Notes under the pieces: model-generated
Database searches by the model: none
What the model saw: only the letters and a program-made list of their open reading frames with translations
Told to the model about the DNA's origin: nothing
Shown here: in pieces, positions 22,860 through 34,799 of the stretch
Numbering within the stretch: the first letter of the stretch is position 1
How the letters are laid out: each line of letters starts with the position of its first letter
From: Timema cristinae
Lineage: Eukaryota; Arthropoda; Insecta; Phasmatodea; Timematidae
Direction: 5' to 3'
NCBI GenBank assembly: GCA_039000515.1
Contig: JBCFYV010000024.1
Coordinates: 11,146,863-11,210,862 of the forward strand
Length of the DNA stretch: 64,000 nt
Translations under genes and position numbers: made by a program

Positions 22860-25130
22860 TTAAAAGTATTTGTCCTTCTAACGGTAGCATTGTATTCCAC
22901 CAAACCCCTCTGTAAACATTCCCTGTTAGGTTACTAATCCCCTCTTTCCTTACTTTTATTTTACTCAAAGCGAGAAGTTAAGTAAGAGTGAGAGGTAATG
23001 ATACTGTCTCCCTCTTTAACCGGGCCGTCACGAGCACGACAAACCGATAGTACTACACTCTATCGGAATATATCTGTCTAGCAGCCTGTGTACAACGTTA
23101 ACACTCCATCACTGCACTAAAGGTGGACCGTTAGAACATGTGTGATACATGATGTCGCAAGGAGGTAGACCTTGATTTTCTTATGACTGGGCATTTTGAG
23201 AAACTTTTGGAGAATACAAACATATCTGTAAGATTTTACTATTCATATTTTTTATGATGGACTAAATAGCCAAGCTATTTGTGGATTGCGGTTATAGCAT
23301 CATCTAAATATAATATTCTTTAAATTTAATCAATTGACCATTTCCACACGTCCATCACAGACTTTGCATGAAAATAAGAGTGAAGAATGACTCTTAAGTA
23401 CGGGACAACTTCTAAATAGCTCAGTGGTTACAGCATTGAAGTACTTAACAGAGCGTTACTGGATTCAATTCCCGTCTGCAGGTATCATTTTCAATTTAGA
23501 GAATATTAGTTTTTATATGTAAGTTATTTATATTATATATCAAAAGTGACCGCTTAAGATAACATCATTTGACGTATGAACACAATCATCATAGAGATTG
23601 TTAAGTAATAAAGTTAAGAAATTAATTTGCATAGAACAAGTAAAAATGTAATCTTGTGCGAAACCGTACCAAGCAGTAGCAGAATAAACAGGATTAACTG
23701 ATAGGTAATGAAAAGTGTAAATTAGCAAATTGACTAGATTGTAGTTATTAATATTATAATTAAAGACCCTACAAAATTTTGAATACCTGAAATAAAGATA
23801 CTAGGTTAATCAAGGTTATGACTTAACAAAATTAATAGGCAAACCAATATGGCAACAATAATGAACTTATTAATTGAATGATTAATCAAACTAGTAAACA
23901 GCTTAAAAATATGTTGGCAAAGAAGAGATGCTCTGATATTCAGGATGTTTAGCCTCTGGTCATTGTTAATATATATTTAATTTTCTTTACATCTTTTTTA
24001 CGTTTATTACCTTGTTCCTACATATGAATAGAGCGACATTCCCGGTTCACTCTTTAATTCTGTCACGTGGTAATGAAACTTGGGCAGGAGAAGGAAAGAA
24101 CAGAGCCACAGCCGTTAGGTTAAATGTGTTGCACTCCTTTTCGAGGCTTTACTCCTTCAACGTTGGGATCGCTAGGCGCGATCACCAGTGACTACAGTGC
24201 AATCAAGTGAGCATTTTCAAACGATTCACTTTAAACTAAAATGTACTAGAAGGCAGATACAAAATATGAGCTCTAGTTAACCTGTCGGCTGGCGGTTACC
24301 GAGCAAGTTTCAGGTAGCACCCTCCCCCGTCTCTAAACCCCCCACCAACGTCAAAGTAACACAATTCTGCTACACAAATAAGTTTACTACTCTGACTGCA
24401 CATTACAAAGAAAACTTTAAACACAATGGACCTTTTTTTTTTAACCAAGGGAGCACTGAGTAGAACTGCAGACGTCTAGAAATACCAATTTATTTAAGAA
24501 GTGGTTGAATATTTTTTAATATTGTTTTCGCCAAAATAAGGGTGAAAGTTCTGACCAGTTAAATAGGTTAAATTTTAATTATAAAGTATTTATAAATGTG
24601 AGATATATTCTATAGAACCGTAAAAAATAACCCCACAAATTGTGACCCTATCAAAACATGACTATTTGATAGAGGAAGGCTAGATACCATACCGCGTGGC
24701 CACCAATGCAGGTCTATAAGAGCTATTTGATGCTATGTATTTAAAATCATTAATGTATACTTGAACTAATTTTAAAACTGGCATTTTCCTGGTGTAAATT
24801 AAAATTCCCACACTCAAGTAATTAAAGTTAAAACAAAAATATAGGATAGTTTTAAATAGTGATAAGGATTTCTGTTATTTAAAATTACGTAGTAAACACT
24901 AAAGTTAAACTATTGTATTTTGTGTGAGTACATGGATGCAGATAAACGGGCCGGTCAGCTATGTCTCGCGGGCCGTTTGTTTGTGAATCCTGCCTTATCA
25001 TTCGACCTTGAAAGGCGGTTCTGTCTGTTAATAAAAGTTAAATCAGTTAGAAAGTTTAATTAATCATATTGTATAGATAAAATTATGAATGGTTTATTGA
25101 AGCAATTATTCAACATATTATATACCCTAC
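22860..25130. other. Stretch with a tRNA-like head but no gene
   Basis: 23405-23480 has an A box (tagctcagtggttacagc) and a B-box-like ggattcaattcccg, similar to 515-586. GC-richer patches at 24050-24200 and 24270-24350 (ctcccccgtctctaaacccc), and gggccggtcagctatgtctc at 24948, have no match elsewhere in the window. The last resembles hAT element termini. Confidence 0.4.
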
Positions 25131-25137
25131 ACTCTAT

Positions 25138-25264
25138 ATATCTATATATCTATATATCTTAAAAGTTAGCAAGCTTTCTTTTATTTTTAACTAGCAATCC
25201 CGTACGGCGTTGCCTGTGACCCACTGTGGTATAAGAATTATATAAGTGACCCCCCCCCCCCCCC
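25138..25264. repeat. Microsatellites and C-run
   Basis: Three tandem ctatatat units near 25135-25160 and a run of 14 C at 25251-25264. The C-run adjoins a remnant of the B/D SINE terminal motif (acgggtagtaagacgcgg) at about 25305. Confidence 0.8.
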
Positions 25265-25485
25265 GCCTCTATGGTACCCGTATCTCCTCCACGGATTGTG
25301 TCCCAGACGGGTAGTAAGACGCGGCAGCCTTAATTCTTTCTTGTGTTAAATATTAGGCATGTAGAACGATAGGAGACTGTGTGTGTGTGTGGGTGTGTGT
25401 GTGAGTGTATTGTAAATGGACATTATAAGCTTTAATAAATATTCATGATAAGCTAAACAAATCCATACCATATTGTATTCTCGGG

Positions 25486-25690
25486 TTTGGCGGCTACAAG
25501 CCATGAAGCACCCTGCAAAAGATATTGGGTTCGATTCTGTGTTGGATGATTTGGATATCTGCCGAGGTGTACTGTTGGTAGTTCTCACTAAATGGTTTCC
25601 CACTCTCCCTCCACGTAAACGCTGGAACATTTACTTACTACCCCTCCAAGCTAATATGGATTCAACCTTCCCAATTCCTAATCCTGTTGG
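25486..25690 (+). mobile_element. SINE B2
   Basis: The head is diverged; a B-box-like gggttcgattctg is followed by ggtttcccactctccctccac and accttcccaattcctaatcc in + orientation. The overlapping open frame follows the SINE and is not a gene. Confidence 0.6.
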
Positions 25691-25811
25691 ACTCGCGGAT
25701 CTGCTTCTTTCGATCTGTTGTAATATTTGGTTTGGTTGAAGTGTACATAAAGAAGAGCCAGCCTCGTAAAGATTGTTAACTCTCTATATAGAGTGCAGAA
25801 TGATAGATACC

Positions 25812-25985
25812 CACCTCAGTGACGCAGTTGGCTAACACGGCAGATTCGTGATGAGCTAGACTACCGAAGACAGGGGAGATAGAGGTTCGAATCTCGGACG
25901 GGTGAACTGGACTGATTTTTCCACTCGCCCTCCCCTGCGCAGATGCGGGTGCAACCTTCCCAATTCCTAGTCCATTAGCGTCAAT
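25812..25985 (+). mobile_element. SINE B1, 3'-truncated
   Basis: Head acctcagtgacgcagttggc, B box aggttcgaatctcgg, body tgcgcagatgcgggtgc, and end at ctagtccattagcgtcaat. The terminal agtaagacgcggtgct motif is absent. Confidence 0.75.
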
Positions 25986-26631
25986 TTGATTTTTTTTTAA
26001 TTAACAGGGAAAATTGAATTCAAAATGGAAATCAGAGATTAGTTTTTCATGATATTTAAGAATAAACTTTTTTTTTTACAAATACCAAATTATTTCTGGT
26101 ATTTTACAAAATAAATAATTTATTTTTGAAAATTTTAATTTTGTTAAATATATTAGAACAAGTTGGTTTAAAGTTTATATTTACAGATTGGTTATTGTGA
26201 TCAACAAAATTATGTATTTTTTTGTTTTTATGAATAAAACATAGTACTTATTAATTGTCACATATTTCAATCAGAAATATTATTATAGAATAATAATTTA
26301 TTTTGTTCACCTTTTGGACAAACATTTCTATTTTATCTCCAGAATATATTTTTCACTATATTTTATTTAAATTAACTATAACCCTAGCAAACTTTGTCTT
26401 TGTAAAATAACATTCATTTAATATTTATATTACATGCGACCATATTTGATTCCCACCACTAGCAAAAGAATACTAGATCCTTGGGTAGCTCCTTATTGTT
26501 TCCGCCGAGCCTGAACTATTTACAGTTATATTTCATTCGCGCTAACTTCTCAATGAGGATGGACGTCTGTCTCCTGTGCTCCGTCTAGAGGGATAAACGT
26601 TAATTACTTTTATAAATACAAACCATATATT

Positions 26632-26680
26632 GTTGCGTCAAAATTCCCGGGTTCGAATCCCGTATCCAGGTGTCAATGAT
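26632..26680 (+). repeat. tRNA-like B-box fragment
   Basis: cgggttcgaatcccgtatcc forms a perfect T stem and loop (cgggt/atccc type). No A box precedes it at the right distance. A SINE head remnant. The surrounding 25990-26930 holds no gene that I can see. Confidence 0.45.
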
Positions 26681-26929
26681 AGAGTAAGCATACATAATAG
26701 CTTTTACCGTTTTCTCTCTTATATTAAACTAAATATTCATTTAATAACATTAACACGAGTGTGGATATACGGGGATGAGACATTATTGCTTACAATTCCA
26801 AACTACAAGGCCAATTTTGCCTGTAGAGACAATAAATAATGTGGGTGAGATTGTGGTTTTGTTAGAAGAACTTAATTGTTTCAAACATGGACATTTGAAA
26901 TTTTTAGTTAAAGTTCCTTTTTGGTTATA

Positions 26930-28830
26930 GACCAGAGATAGGATCGAATTTTGTGAAATACATCAACCTGTAAGAGATGAAAATGGGGGTTCAAAAGATT
27001 TCAAAATTCACAAACAGTGCATTTTTTGAAATAGTGGACATAGAACCGTGAAATTTAAAATCAATGTTTCTTTATAAAATTGGGTGAGAAGTCTTTAGGT
27101 TTTAAAAAAAAATTATTTGCCTAGAGGGGTGTAAAGGGGGAAAAGGGGGCAGTAAATTCTATGTTTATCGGGTCACAGAATACTAAAATGAAATTAATTT
27201 ATGTACGGCATCCACACGATGGTTCCAGAGGTGCGTCGGTAAAAAAGTATGTTCAAGACTACCAAAACTAATATAAATAAATACTTTACAGGGTGATAGA
27301 AGATTGAAAAATTTCAGACAACTAATAGGATCATTCCAAATAATTATAAAAGTATGAACATTTTTGTTTAATAAGTCGGACCTTGGGACTTAGGGAAGGG
27401 GATATAAACAGAATAAAAACCTTTTATGTGTGCTAGCAAATTTAAATTTGACAGTCGTTTAGGACAGCTTCAAATAACCAAAGAGTCTTAAAAATTGAAA
27501 TTTCTAAATGATAGTTAGAAAAATGAGCTTAAATGTTTCAAAACTAATAGAAACAACTAATTCCCAGTGTGGTAGAAAATGGAAATGTTTAAATAAAGTA
27601 AAGGGACATGTCAAATTACTATTTTAGTCTGTACATTTTAAATTTTAAATGGGACCCCGGAAATAAGAGGTGTAGGGGGTAAGTGGTTATAAAAAAAAAA
27701 ACAACTTTTAGCTGTTATAGAATATTTAAATTTGATGAGAATGACCTTTCAAAATAACCAATTAAATCTTAATATTTGAAATTTATAAGTGGGAGTTGAA
27801 GAAATGGTAGAGAAAAGGGGCCGGCTCATCATCTAAAAAAAATAATACATTCTACTACTTCTCTGTGTGGTAGAGAGCTTAGATTCATTAGATTATTATA
27901 AATAAACAAAACAATGTGAAAATTTTAAATTATACTATGAGAAATGTGGGAGGGGGAAGCTACAGCTAGAAATGACTTTTGAGATGAGGTTAAAAATTAA
28001 AATTTGAAAGAGAGGTTGAAATGAAACTCCAGATATCCAAATGAATGTTATAATTTTAAAATTCTCAAAGTGGGTTGATGTGTTAAAAACTTACAAAACT
28101 ATTAGAAACAACCTCTTCTCAGTGTGGTATAAAACTAAAATTCTGCATATAGGCAAAGATACCACTCCAAATAACTATAAAAGTCCGAAAACTTTAAAGT
28201 TTATAATGGGAGTGCAGGAAAAAAAGGGGAGTTTATAAAAAAATAATTATGGTAGAAAGTCTAAATGTTGCATGCTGGTAGAAGTACGGCTTCAGTTAAC
28301 CAAATAAGTTTTAAATTTGAGATTTTGAAGTGGGAGTTATAGAAATGGGGAGGGGGAAGCTAAAATTTTCAAAACCAGTGGATAAACTACTTTTAAGTGT
28401 GTATAAAATTGGAATTCGTCAAGCAGAGATAGGGACAACCCAAATTAACTATAAGGTCTGAACATTTTAAATTTCAAAATGAGACTACAGGAAATAGGGA
28501 AGGAGAGGGTGGGGGAGGGGTTAGGGGGTAAATGTAGGAGGTCCAAAATTTAAATTTGTCAAGAATGTAGAGGGATAACTTCAAATAACCACAAACACAT
28601 TTTAAATATTAGTTATTTCTAAGGAGGCTGGTAATATAGGGGGTATCGACATTTTTTAAACTAAAAGACTAAACAACTTCTCAAAGTGTTAGATGATTGA
28701 CATAAGTCAGGTGGGTTTAAAGACCAACTCAAAAAGTATCAAGGACTGACTTATTAAATTTAAAAATGAAGGCTTGGAAATTAGGGAGAGATGGTCCCCC
28801 CAAAATAATTACAAAGCTATTTAAATGCAG
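26930..28830. repeat. Long dimeric tandem array, 260-300 bp
   Basis: caaaactaatagaaacaact followed by tctcagtgtggtagaaaa recurs at about 27263, 27540, 27845, 28098, 28370 and 28662. Each is followed by actccaaataactataaaa, then an aaattttaaa segment, then a G-rich gggag...aggggg. A second, weaker copy of the ccaaataacc...aaaattgaaatttc half lies midway, so the unit looks dimeric (about 2 x 135). The G-rich part is consistently on the + strand. No frame survives. Confidence 0.8.
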
Positions 28831-28869
28831 TTTTTGTAGATATAAAAGCTTGCAATGTCACCATACAAT

Positions 28870-29110
28870 TTAATAATAAAACAGGTTTGAGTCGCTAGAC
28901 AGAGATACATTGTTCACGTTCATTCATTTAAAAAGTTTCTCTTCTAATGTTGCTATGCTCATGACAGATATTCAACAACTGTTGATATCACCAAGTGAAG
29001 GAAATTAAACTATATATTTCTACTGGAGAGGTATTTATTTGTTTTGGCAAAAAAACAAAAATTGATAAAAAAAAAACTGCAAAAACATTGGCATTTTATC
29101 GCGTTTCCTA
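28870..29110. mobile_element. Relative of the fold-back MITE family
   Basis: The ordered segments tgctcatgacagatattcaac, gttgatatcacc, gaaattaaac, ctggagag and attttgttttggc match half of the fold-back elements at 31020-31330 and 42740-42985. The termini are not defined. Confidence 0.55.
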
Positions 29111-29317
29111 CACTCTTGAACAAATGGAATTTCAAAATTGAATCCCCTGAAACTGCCCATAAAAATGTGTAGGCATACGGAAATCAAGGAACTGATATAC
29201 AACACTTCAGTCCGCTTTAATGAGCCATTAGCGTGAGACTATTTGTATCTCTTTTTGCGCATGCGCTCGCAATTAAGCGCAGGTAGTTCAGAATTACGCA
29301 CAAGTTTACAAATAGCT

Positions 29318-29615
29318 TGGTGACCTGGTGGTCTAGGGGTAAGGTGTCAGACTTCTGTGCTGGCGGCCGGGTTCAATCCTCGGTCCCGGCACAGATTTAT
29401 CTGATTTCCAACCCTTCCTTCACCTCTGACAGACAGCTTGTGAATGTGGGGAATGCCAGGCCGCCACCGTGGTTCGGATCCACGTTAAACTGTAGGTCCT
29501 TCATTTCATCTCACAATCACCCTACCATTACACATTAGCGTAAGTGCGTATAACCCGAACGGGTAGTAAGACGCGGTGCTAATAATAATAATAATAATAA
29601 TAATAATATAATAAT
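29318..29615 (+). mobile_element. SINE D, full length with target duplication
   Basis: The best D copy. A box tggtctaggggtaagg and B box gggttcaatcctcgg come first, then a body with ccaccgtggttcggatcc, the end gtagtaagacgcggtgct and (AAT)n. ACAAATAGCT flanks it at 29308-29317 and 29616-29625, a perfect 10-bp target duplication. The upstream flank holds TGCGCATGCGC (29256-29266). Confidence 0.9.
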
Positions 29616-30094
29616 ACAAATAGCTACTTATTTTCTTAATTGTCACCGTGATAGGCACTACTCCAAACAGTAATAGTTGACTTTTACCTAACTCAGTGCT
29701 AAATTAAGTACTGAAACATGCTCGTGTGAATGGGGCCCATTGTTGACACATGACCATGAATTGTCAGTGTCAACACGACGGCCAGTGGCGCGCCACAGTG
29801 GGCTTGTTCAGAAATAGCTGTGTCATACACTTGTCTCAACTCAACCGATGTTTATAATGTCACACTTGTCGTGACAACAGAGTCCTTTAAATAGATTCCC
29901 ATCTCCCTTACAACAAACACGTCCAGCTTCTCTAGTTTATAATCAATCTTATTTGGTTTCACGAGTAACTTATCATAACGCTCCAGTAAGGCCACTCCCG
30001 GTGGTTAAATAGTTTTAGTGTCCGACCACACGTCTTGACGGACCTTGGTTCGGTTCTTACTGGAACTAAAGATGTTCAATATTTGTAGAAGAGT

Positions 30095-30325
30095 TTTTTT
30101 TTGACACCATGTTTTACTACGGGTCCAGGTGAGCGCATATTTACACAAATAGAGTAGTAATGAGGAAGGTATAATTTATACATAATGCACCCGCAATAAC
30201 GTGGAGAGAGGTTAGAAAGTGATTTTGGAAAAACACAAACACCGGACCTTGATTCGAACCCCGATCTAACCGTCACCATCAATCCAGTCTAGCACGAGAC
30301 TGACGCGTCAGACCATGCGCCCACA
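30095..30325 (-). mobile_element. SINE B2, reverse orientation
   Basis: The minus-strand head near 30325 (gcgcatggtctgacgcg) is followed by a B box ggttcgaatcaagg and the body; the 3' end at 30095-30120 is diverged. Confidence 0.6.
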
Positions 30326-30514
30326 GATGTGGTTTATAAAACAATGTTAGATATATATTGTATTTTTAACATTGTCAGGTTTAATAATAAATGAAATAAT
30401 AATATTATGCCTTACGGAAGTGATAGTGATTATCTATGTTTTTACGTCGTAGAAGATCACTTGTGATATGCAATAGATAAGAATATCTGTGAATAGAGGC
30501 TTAATCATACTTTG

Positions 30515-30563
<49 letters not shown>

Positions 30564-30690
30564 GCACCGCGTCTACTACCCGTTCGAATTATACGCACTT
30601 ACGCTAATGTGTTATGGTAGGGTGATTGTGAGATGAAATGGAGGACCTACAGTTTAACGTGGAATCCGAACCACGGTGGAGGCCTGACAT
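30515..30690 (-). mobile_element. SINE D, 5'-truncated, reverse orientation
   Basis: The (TTA)n tail at about 30520-30562 leads into agcaccgcgtctactacccg, and the copy stops at ggaggcctgacattcccat, inside the D body. A B2 copy follows almost directly. Confidence 0.8.
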
Positions 30691-30702
30691 TCCCATACTT
30701 TG

Positions 30703-30940
30703 TTTAGCACCGCGTCTTACTAACCTTTCGGTTTAACGCTTATGTACTATTTACGTTAATGGTTAGGTTAGAGTTTGGGTAAGTTTAGATAAGTCCACCA
30801 GCATTTGTGTGGAGAGAGAGAGTGGGGAACCATTTGGGAAAAATTACCCTCGGTACACAAGACCACGATCTCCTCGTCACTGGCAGTCTAGTCTATTGAG
30901 AGATTAACGCCTTAAACCATAAGGCACCGAAGCAGGTTAG
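30703..30940 (-). mobile_element. SINE B2, reverse orientation
   Basis: It starts with agcaccgcgtcttactaacc and runs through a gtgtggagagagagagtggg body to cttaaaccataaggcacc and gaagcagg at the head end. Confidence 0.75.
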
Positions 30941-31019
30941 TGTCCTAAGTCACTGACCAAAATAGAGATAAAGGTGAGAGTGTGAGAAAGTCTAGAAAAG
31001 GCCAGTGGTTTGCCACTTT

Positions 31020-31330
31020 CTATAGCAAAACATTGTTTAATCAAAATAAAATAATTGTTTCAGTAGAAACATAAATAGTTTAATTTTCTGCAAATGATGA
31101 TTTCAACAGGTTGTTGAATATCTGTCATGAGCATAACTGCATTATATGAGACTATTTTAAATGAAGAGAAAAAATTGTCATTAAATTAACAGCTTTGAAA
31201 GATATTCAACAAAATTGTTGACATCACCATTTGACGAAAATTAAACTTCAAGGTGGAGAATTATCTGATTTATTTTGACCAAAAAGAGTTATGAATTAAA
31301 ACCTGCAAAAATGTTGCTCTAAGCTAGGTT
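31020..31330. mobile_element. Fold-back MITE
   Basis: The left half (tttaattttctgcaaatgat, then gttgttgaatatctgtca) is repeated inverted in the right half (agatattcaacaaaattgttg, then gacgaaaattaaac). The outer halves carry inverted atttattttgacc text. Same family as 28870, 42740, 45271 and 50087. Confidence 0.65.
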
Positions 31331-31659
31331 TCCCCACAATCCTAACTTAATACAGCGATTTACAAACTTTGCCGACTTTTAGACCCCAAAATGTGTCCAT
31401 GAGAGAATCGATAATACTCGACTCAATGTTCAATTTATTTATTTTTCATCTCAAGCCCCATCGAATATATATTTATTTTATTAATTTGTTCCTTGTACCC
31501 ACCAATACTGGTTTTATTCATTTTAACTTGATTATACAGTGAATATACGAATGCAAGGTCACAAAAGAAAATCAATGAGCTTGATTTGTATTTTGGAAGT
31601 TGTGTACCATTCAACAAAACACTAGGATGAAACTGTAAAACAAGTCAATAATCATAGAG

Positions 31660-31830
31660 AGATAAATATCAGTAGCACAACTTCCTTCGGAGGGGAAGTA
31701 GAGCCGTTGGTTAAATGTCAAGTGTGGCATGTCATTGAAACATCTTTCTCAGCAAAAATGGAAGGTCCTTTCGCTCTCGCCCATAGAAATTCTCGTGTGC
31801 TGATATAATCAGTCGATTTAAAAAGGGCAA
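31660..31830 (+). mobile_element. SINE C fragment
   Basis: It starts inside the body at agtagcacaacttccttcgg and ends near gtgctgatataatcagtc. The head is missing. Confidence 0.65.
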
Positions 31831-31994
31831 GTTAAATACTTTTAACAAAATAATTATCAGTTGGATAGCCAAAAGCAACAACATCAGTAAAATTATACAG
31901 TTTTTACCATTTTAACCTCTTTAATTCTTTTTGAATTTTGCACTTTCTTATAGTTACAATAATCACTTCCAAGGATAGATAATTATAGTATGAT

Positions 31995-32225
31995 TTTTGT
32001 AGGAAGAACAGTAGAAGCTAGTTACTAAAGCTACTAAAACCATTTTAATATATTCATACATCAAGTCATGTTATTTGAAGCTGTCATTTTTGATAGATAA
32101 TATCAATACCTATAAAAAACACCAATAATAAAGTGAAATGTTATCAATGTCGGCCACAAAGAAATATGTTGGAAGTTTCTCAACTGTTCTTCGAACCAAA
32201 ATCAAGGTGGATATAGCCTTTATAG
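31995..32225. repeat. Dispersed repeat F, copy 2
   Basis: The ordered motifs tgtaggaagaacagtagaag, actaaagctactaaaacc, tgatagataatatcaatacc, aatgttatcaatgt and tcaactgttcttcg align with copy 3 at 55690-56110. Confidence 0.7.
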
Positions 32226-32575
32226 GCCTTTAGAATTCACCCTAAGCTTGCTGTAACCTACAGGTTGAACACTACTCTATTATTAACACATTTTTATTAA
32301 AAATAAATTAATGTCTTTAGAATTATTAATTAAAATAATTGGCAACATCAACAATAATAAACACGTGTAATGTTGGTGGGATTTTTTTTATTGTCTTCAC
32401 TGTTGTGCTGTAAGGATTAGGTCCGTATTTTCTTGAAATACACAATATTGTTTGAATGATAATACAGGATGTGTTTAGGATTTGAAATGGAAACATTTTC
32501 CAAAGTTAAAATTTAAAATGAAAGTTATCATATTGTTGTTTTTTTAGACACGAGTCCACTTTCAGCAATTTAATT

Positions 32576-32835
32576 AATAATAATAATATTTAGCACCGCG
32601 TCTTACTACCCGTTCGGGTTATACGCTTTAAGTACTAATTACGCTAATGGATTAGAAATTGGGAAGGTTGAATTATAGGAAGTGAACCCGCATTTGCGTG
32701 GAGGGAGAGTGGAAAACCATTTAGGAAAAACCACCCCCAGTTCACCCGACCTATATTCGAACCTCGATCTCCCCGTCCTCAGCAGTCGAGCTCAACACGA
32801 CAAGCGCGTTAGCCAACTACGCCACCGAGGCGGGT
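32576..32835 (-). mobile_element. SINE B1, full length with target duplication
   Basis: Head at 32835 (acccgcctcggtggcgtag), B box ggttcgaatatagg, 3' end tagtaagacgcggtgct and a (TTA)n-type tail. AGCAATTTAATT flanks it at 32564-32575 and 32836-32847, a perfect 12-bp duplication. It closely matches the copy at 11441-11706. Confidence 0.92.
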
Positions 32836-32849
32836 AGCAATTTAATTGC

Positions 32850-34500
32850 TTCTCTCAGTCTTGTAATATAATAAAAATGGAATATTGGTATTTGTTCCTT
32901 CAAAGTGGGTATAATACAATAAAGGTAAATGTAAGAAAAGAATGAGTTAAACGTTATTTACCTTGCTCGGAGTAAGCAAGTGCACAGCTCATAGCTTGGA
33001 ACGGTTGTGAAGTGGTTTTTGACCTACAGTGGATATGATATTGAGAAGGGGTGGAAAAGGGGAGAGATGGAAGTGATGTGGGTAATACGAAATAGGAAAA
33101 AATGAAAGAGGGAAGAACCCAGAAGGGAAAAGATTTGAAGATGTTATATGGAACATGATAAGTTTAATAATTATTGGAATCTGAAAACACGTGGTTATTT
33201 AGTATTTTTATGGAATGGTTTGTTTAAATCTTTATAAATATAATTTTTTGTTCTCAAATGTTGAGTTCCAGTCGTTTAATATATGATTTAAGAACCTTAT
33301 GTGACAAATAGAGTTAAGTGTTGGGCTTCTATCAAATGAGATGAACATATGAATTTCTGATACTTTATAACCATATTTATAGTATTTTTTATATTTTCGG
33401 AACTAAGTTAATCAATTTCGAACAACTTTTCCAACCTACGTTGAGTTAGGCTCACATATACTGATTTGACCATTTGTTTTGCACAAGTTTATATTCCAAT
33501 GAAATTAATTCATTTTTTTTATAATCTTGATGTACGTTGGAATTCAGTTATTTGGATCGATTCGTAGTGCTTTTAATTTAAAAATGGTATGTATTCATAC
33601 TTTTTGGGCCATGTTTATATTATAGTAATATTTTATTGGTATTTAATTCCTCTGCATAGTCATTTTTGTCAATATGTTAAAGTTTTATTAATTGTTTCCT
33701 GTTTCGGTGATCGAATGGTCGAAAGCAGATATGTCGAACTCGCGACCCTATTCATGGTTTTGTGCAGCCCACGGACCTTTTAATAACCCATCATGTAATA
33801 TGACCCTATTCTTCATTTTATAAATGTCGAGAAAATATAACATTTTTAGAATGTTATATTCGGGAATTAAACATAATTTGAAGAATTCTGACATGTGAGA
33901 TTGGTTTATCCAATTTCTACCCTTATATTTACTGAATATTTAAACAAATATATTTTCAAAATATCAATAACTTTTAATAAAAATATATTTTTAACACATT
34001 GTTTCAATGATAATGAAATAATTATACTACTATAAAATTAATTGACATTTATAAGCAAATTCCCAAATTTTGAGCTTTTTATCGCTAATAGTATCTTTAA
34101 CGGTACCATTAGGTGTAAAAATGTTATACAAAGAAAACTGCGATTGACACATGTAAAATAAATAGTAAACCAAATCAAGGTTTATTTATAAATTGTGAAT
34201 GTGTGTGGATATATTACCAACATATTTAATCTACTAAATCAAGACGATATTAAAACTTTTACCTAGCTATTATATGATTTAAAAGATTTAACAACATAAT
34301 TTTTTAGTAAAAGTTGTCAATGAAATTGGTGTGGCCCACGTATATACGTACAAATTTATAAATCAAGACATTTTATCCCAATTAGCAAAGTTTGTAGGAT
34401 GAAATTAATCGTAAAGGCAAACCAATAAGGCGTTAGTTACTAGGCTGTGTTAAAAAGCGTCTACGGGATTTTTAGGTTTGAGAGAGTTATTGTGTTGGAT
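32850..34500. other. AT-rich stretch without a recognisable gene
   Basis: No gene is seen. A purine-rich block at 33040-33130 is the only bias. At 33725-33780 the text gtcgaactcgcgaccc resembles the CG-rich terminus of some hAT elements, with no partner end found. Confidence 0.4.
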
Positions 34501-34504
34501 ATTA

Positions 34505-34790
34505 TTTTTAAATTGGTGCATCGGTGAGTGTCCATAGGTTCCTGGTTCGATCCCTGGTGGTTTAAAAAATCTATCTGTGTATCAGTGGATCTGCAACGGG
34601 GTTAAACTCAGCCTCGTGAGGACAAATGAGGAACTACTTGAGTAAATAAGTATAAGCTCCAGTTTGGAAAACTGAGATTAATGGTCAGAAGGCCCGCTGT
34701 GCTGACCACATGACACCCACTATCCGCAAATGTAGGTATTATAATCGATAACAGCGGTGGCCGCTTGGTTCACACCATGAAGTCTTATTG
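34505..34790 (+). mobile_element. SINE family E, longest copy
   Basis: B box ggttcgatccctgg, then gtgtatcagtggatctgc, ctcgtgaggacaaatgagg, ccacatgacacccactat and ggtggccgcttggttcac. The head 5' of the B box is diverged. Confidence 0.7.
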
Positions 34791-34799
34791 ATGAGAGTT

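Noticed and set aside
25473..25739. 88-residue + strand gene
   Set aside because: It is a + oriented SINE B2 copy; the same residues appear wherever the family is open in that frame.
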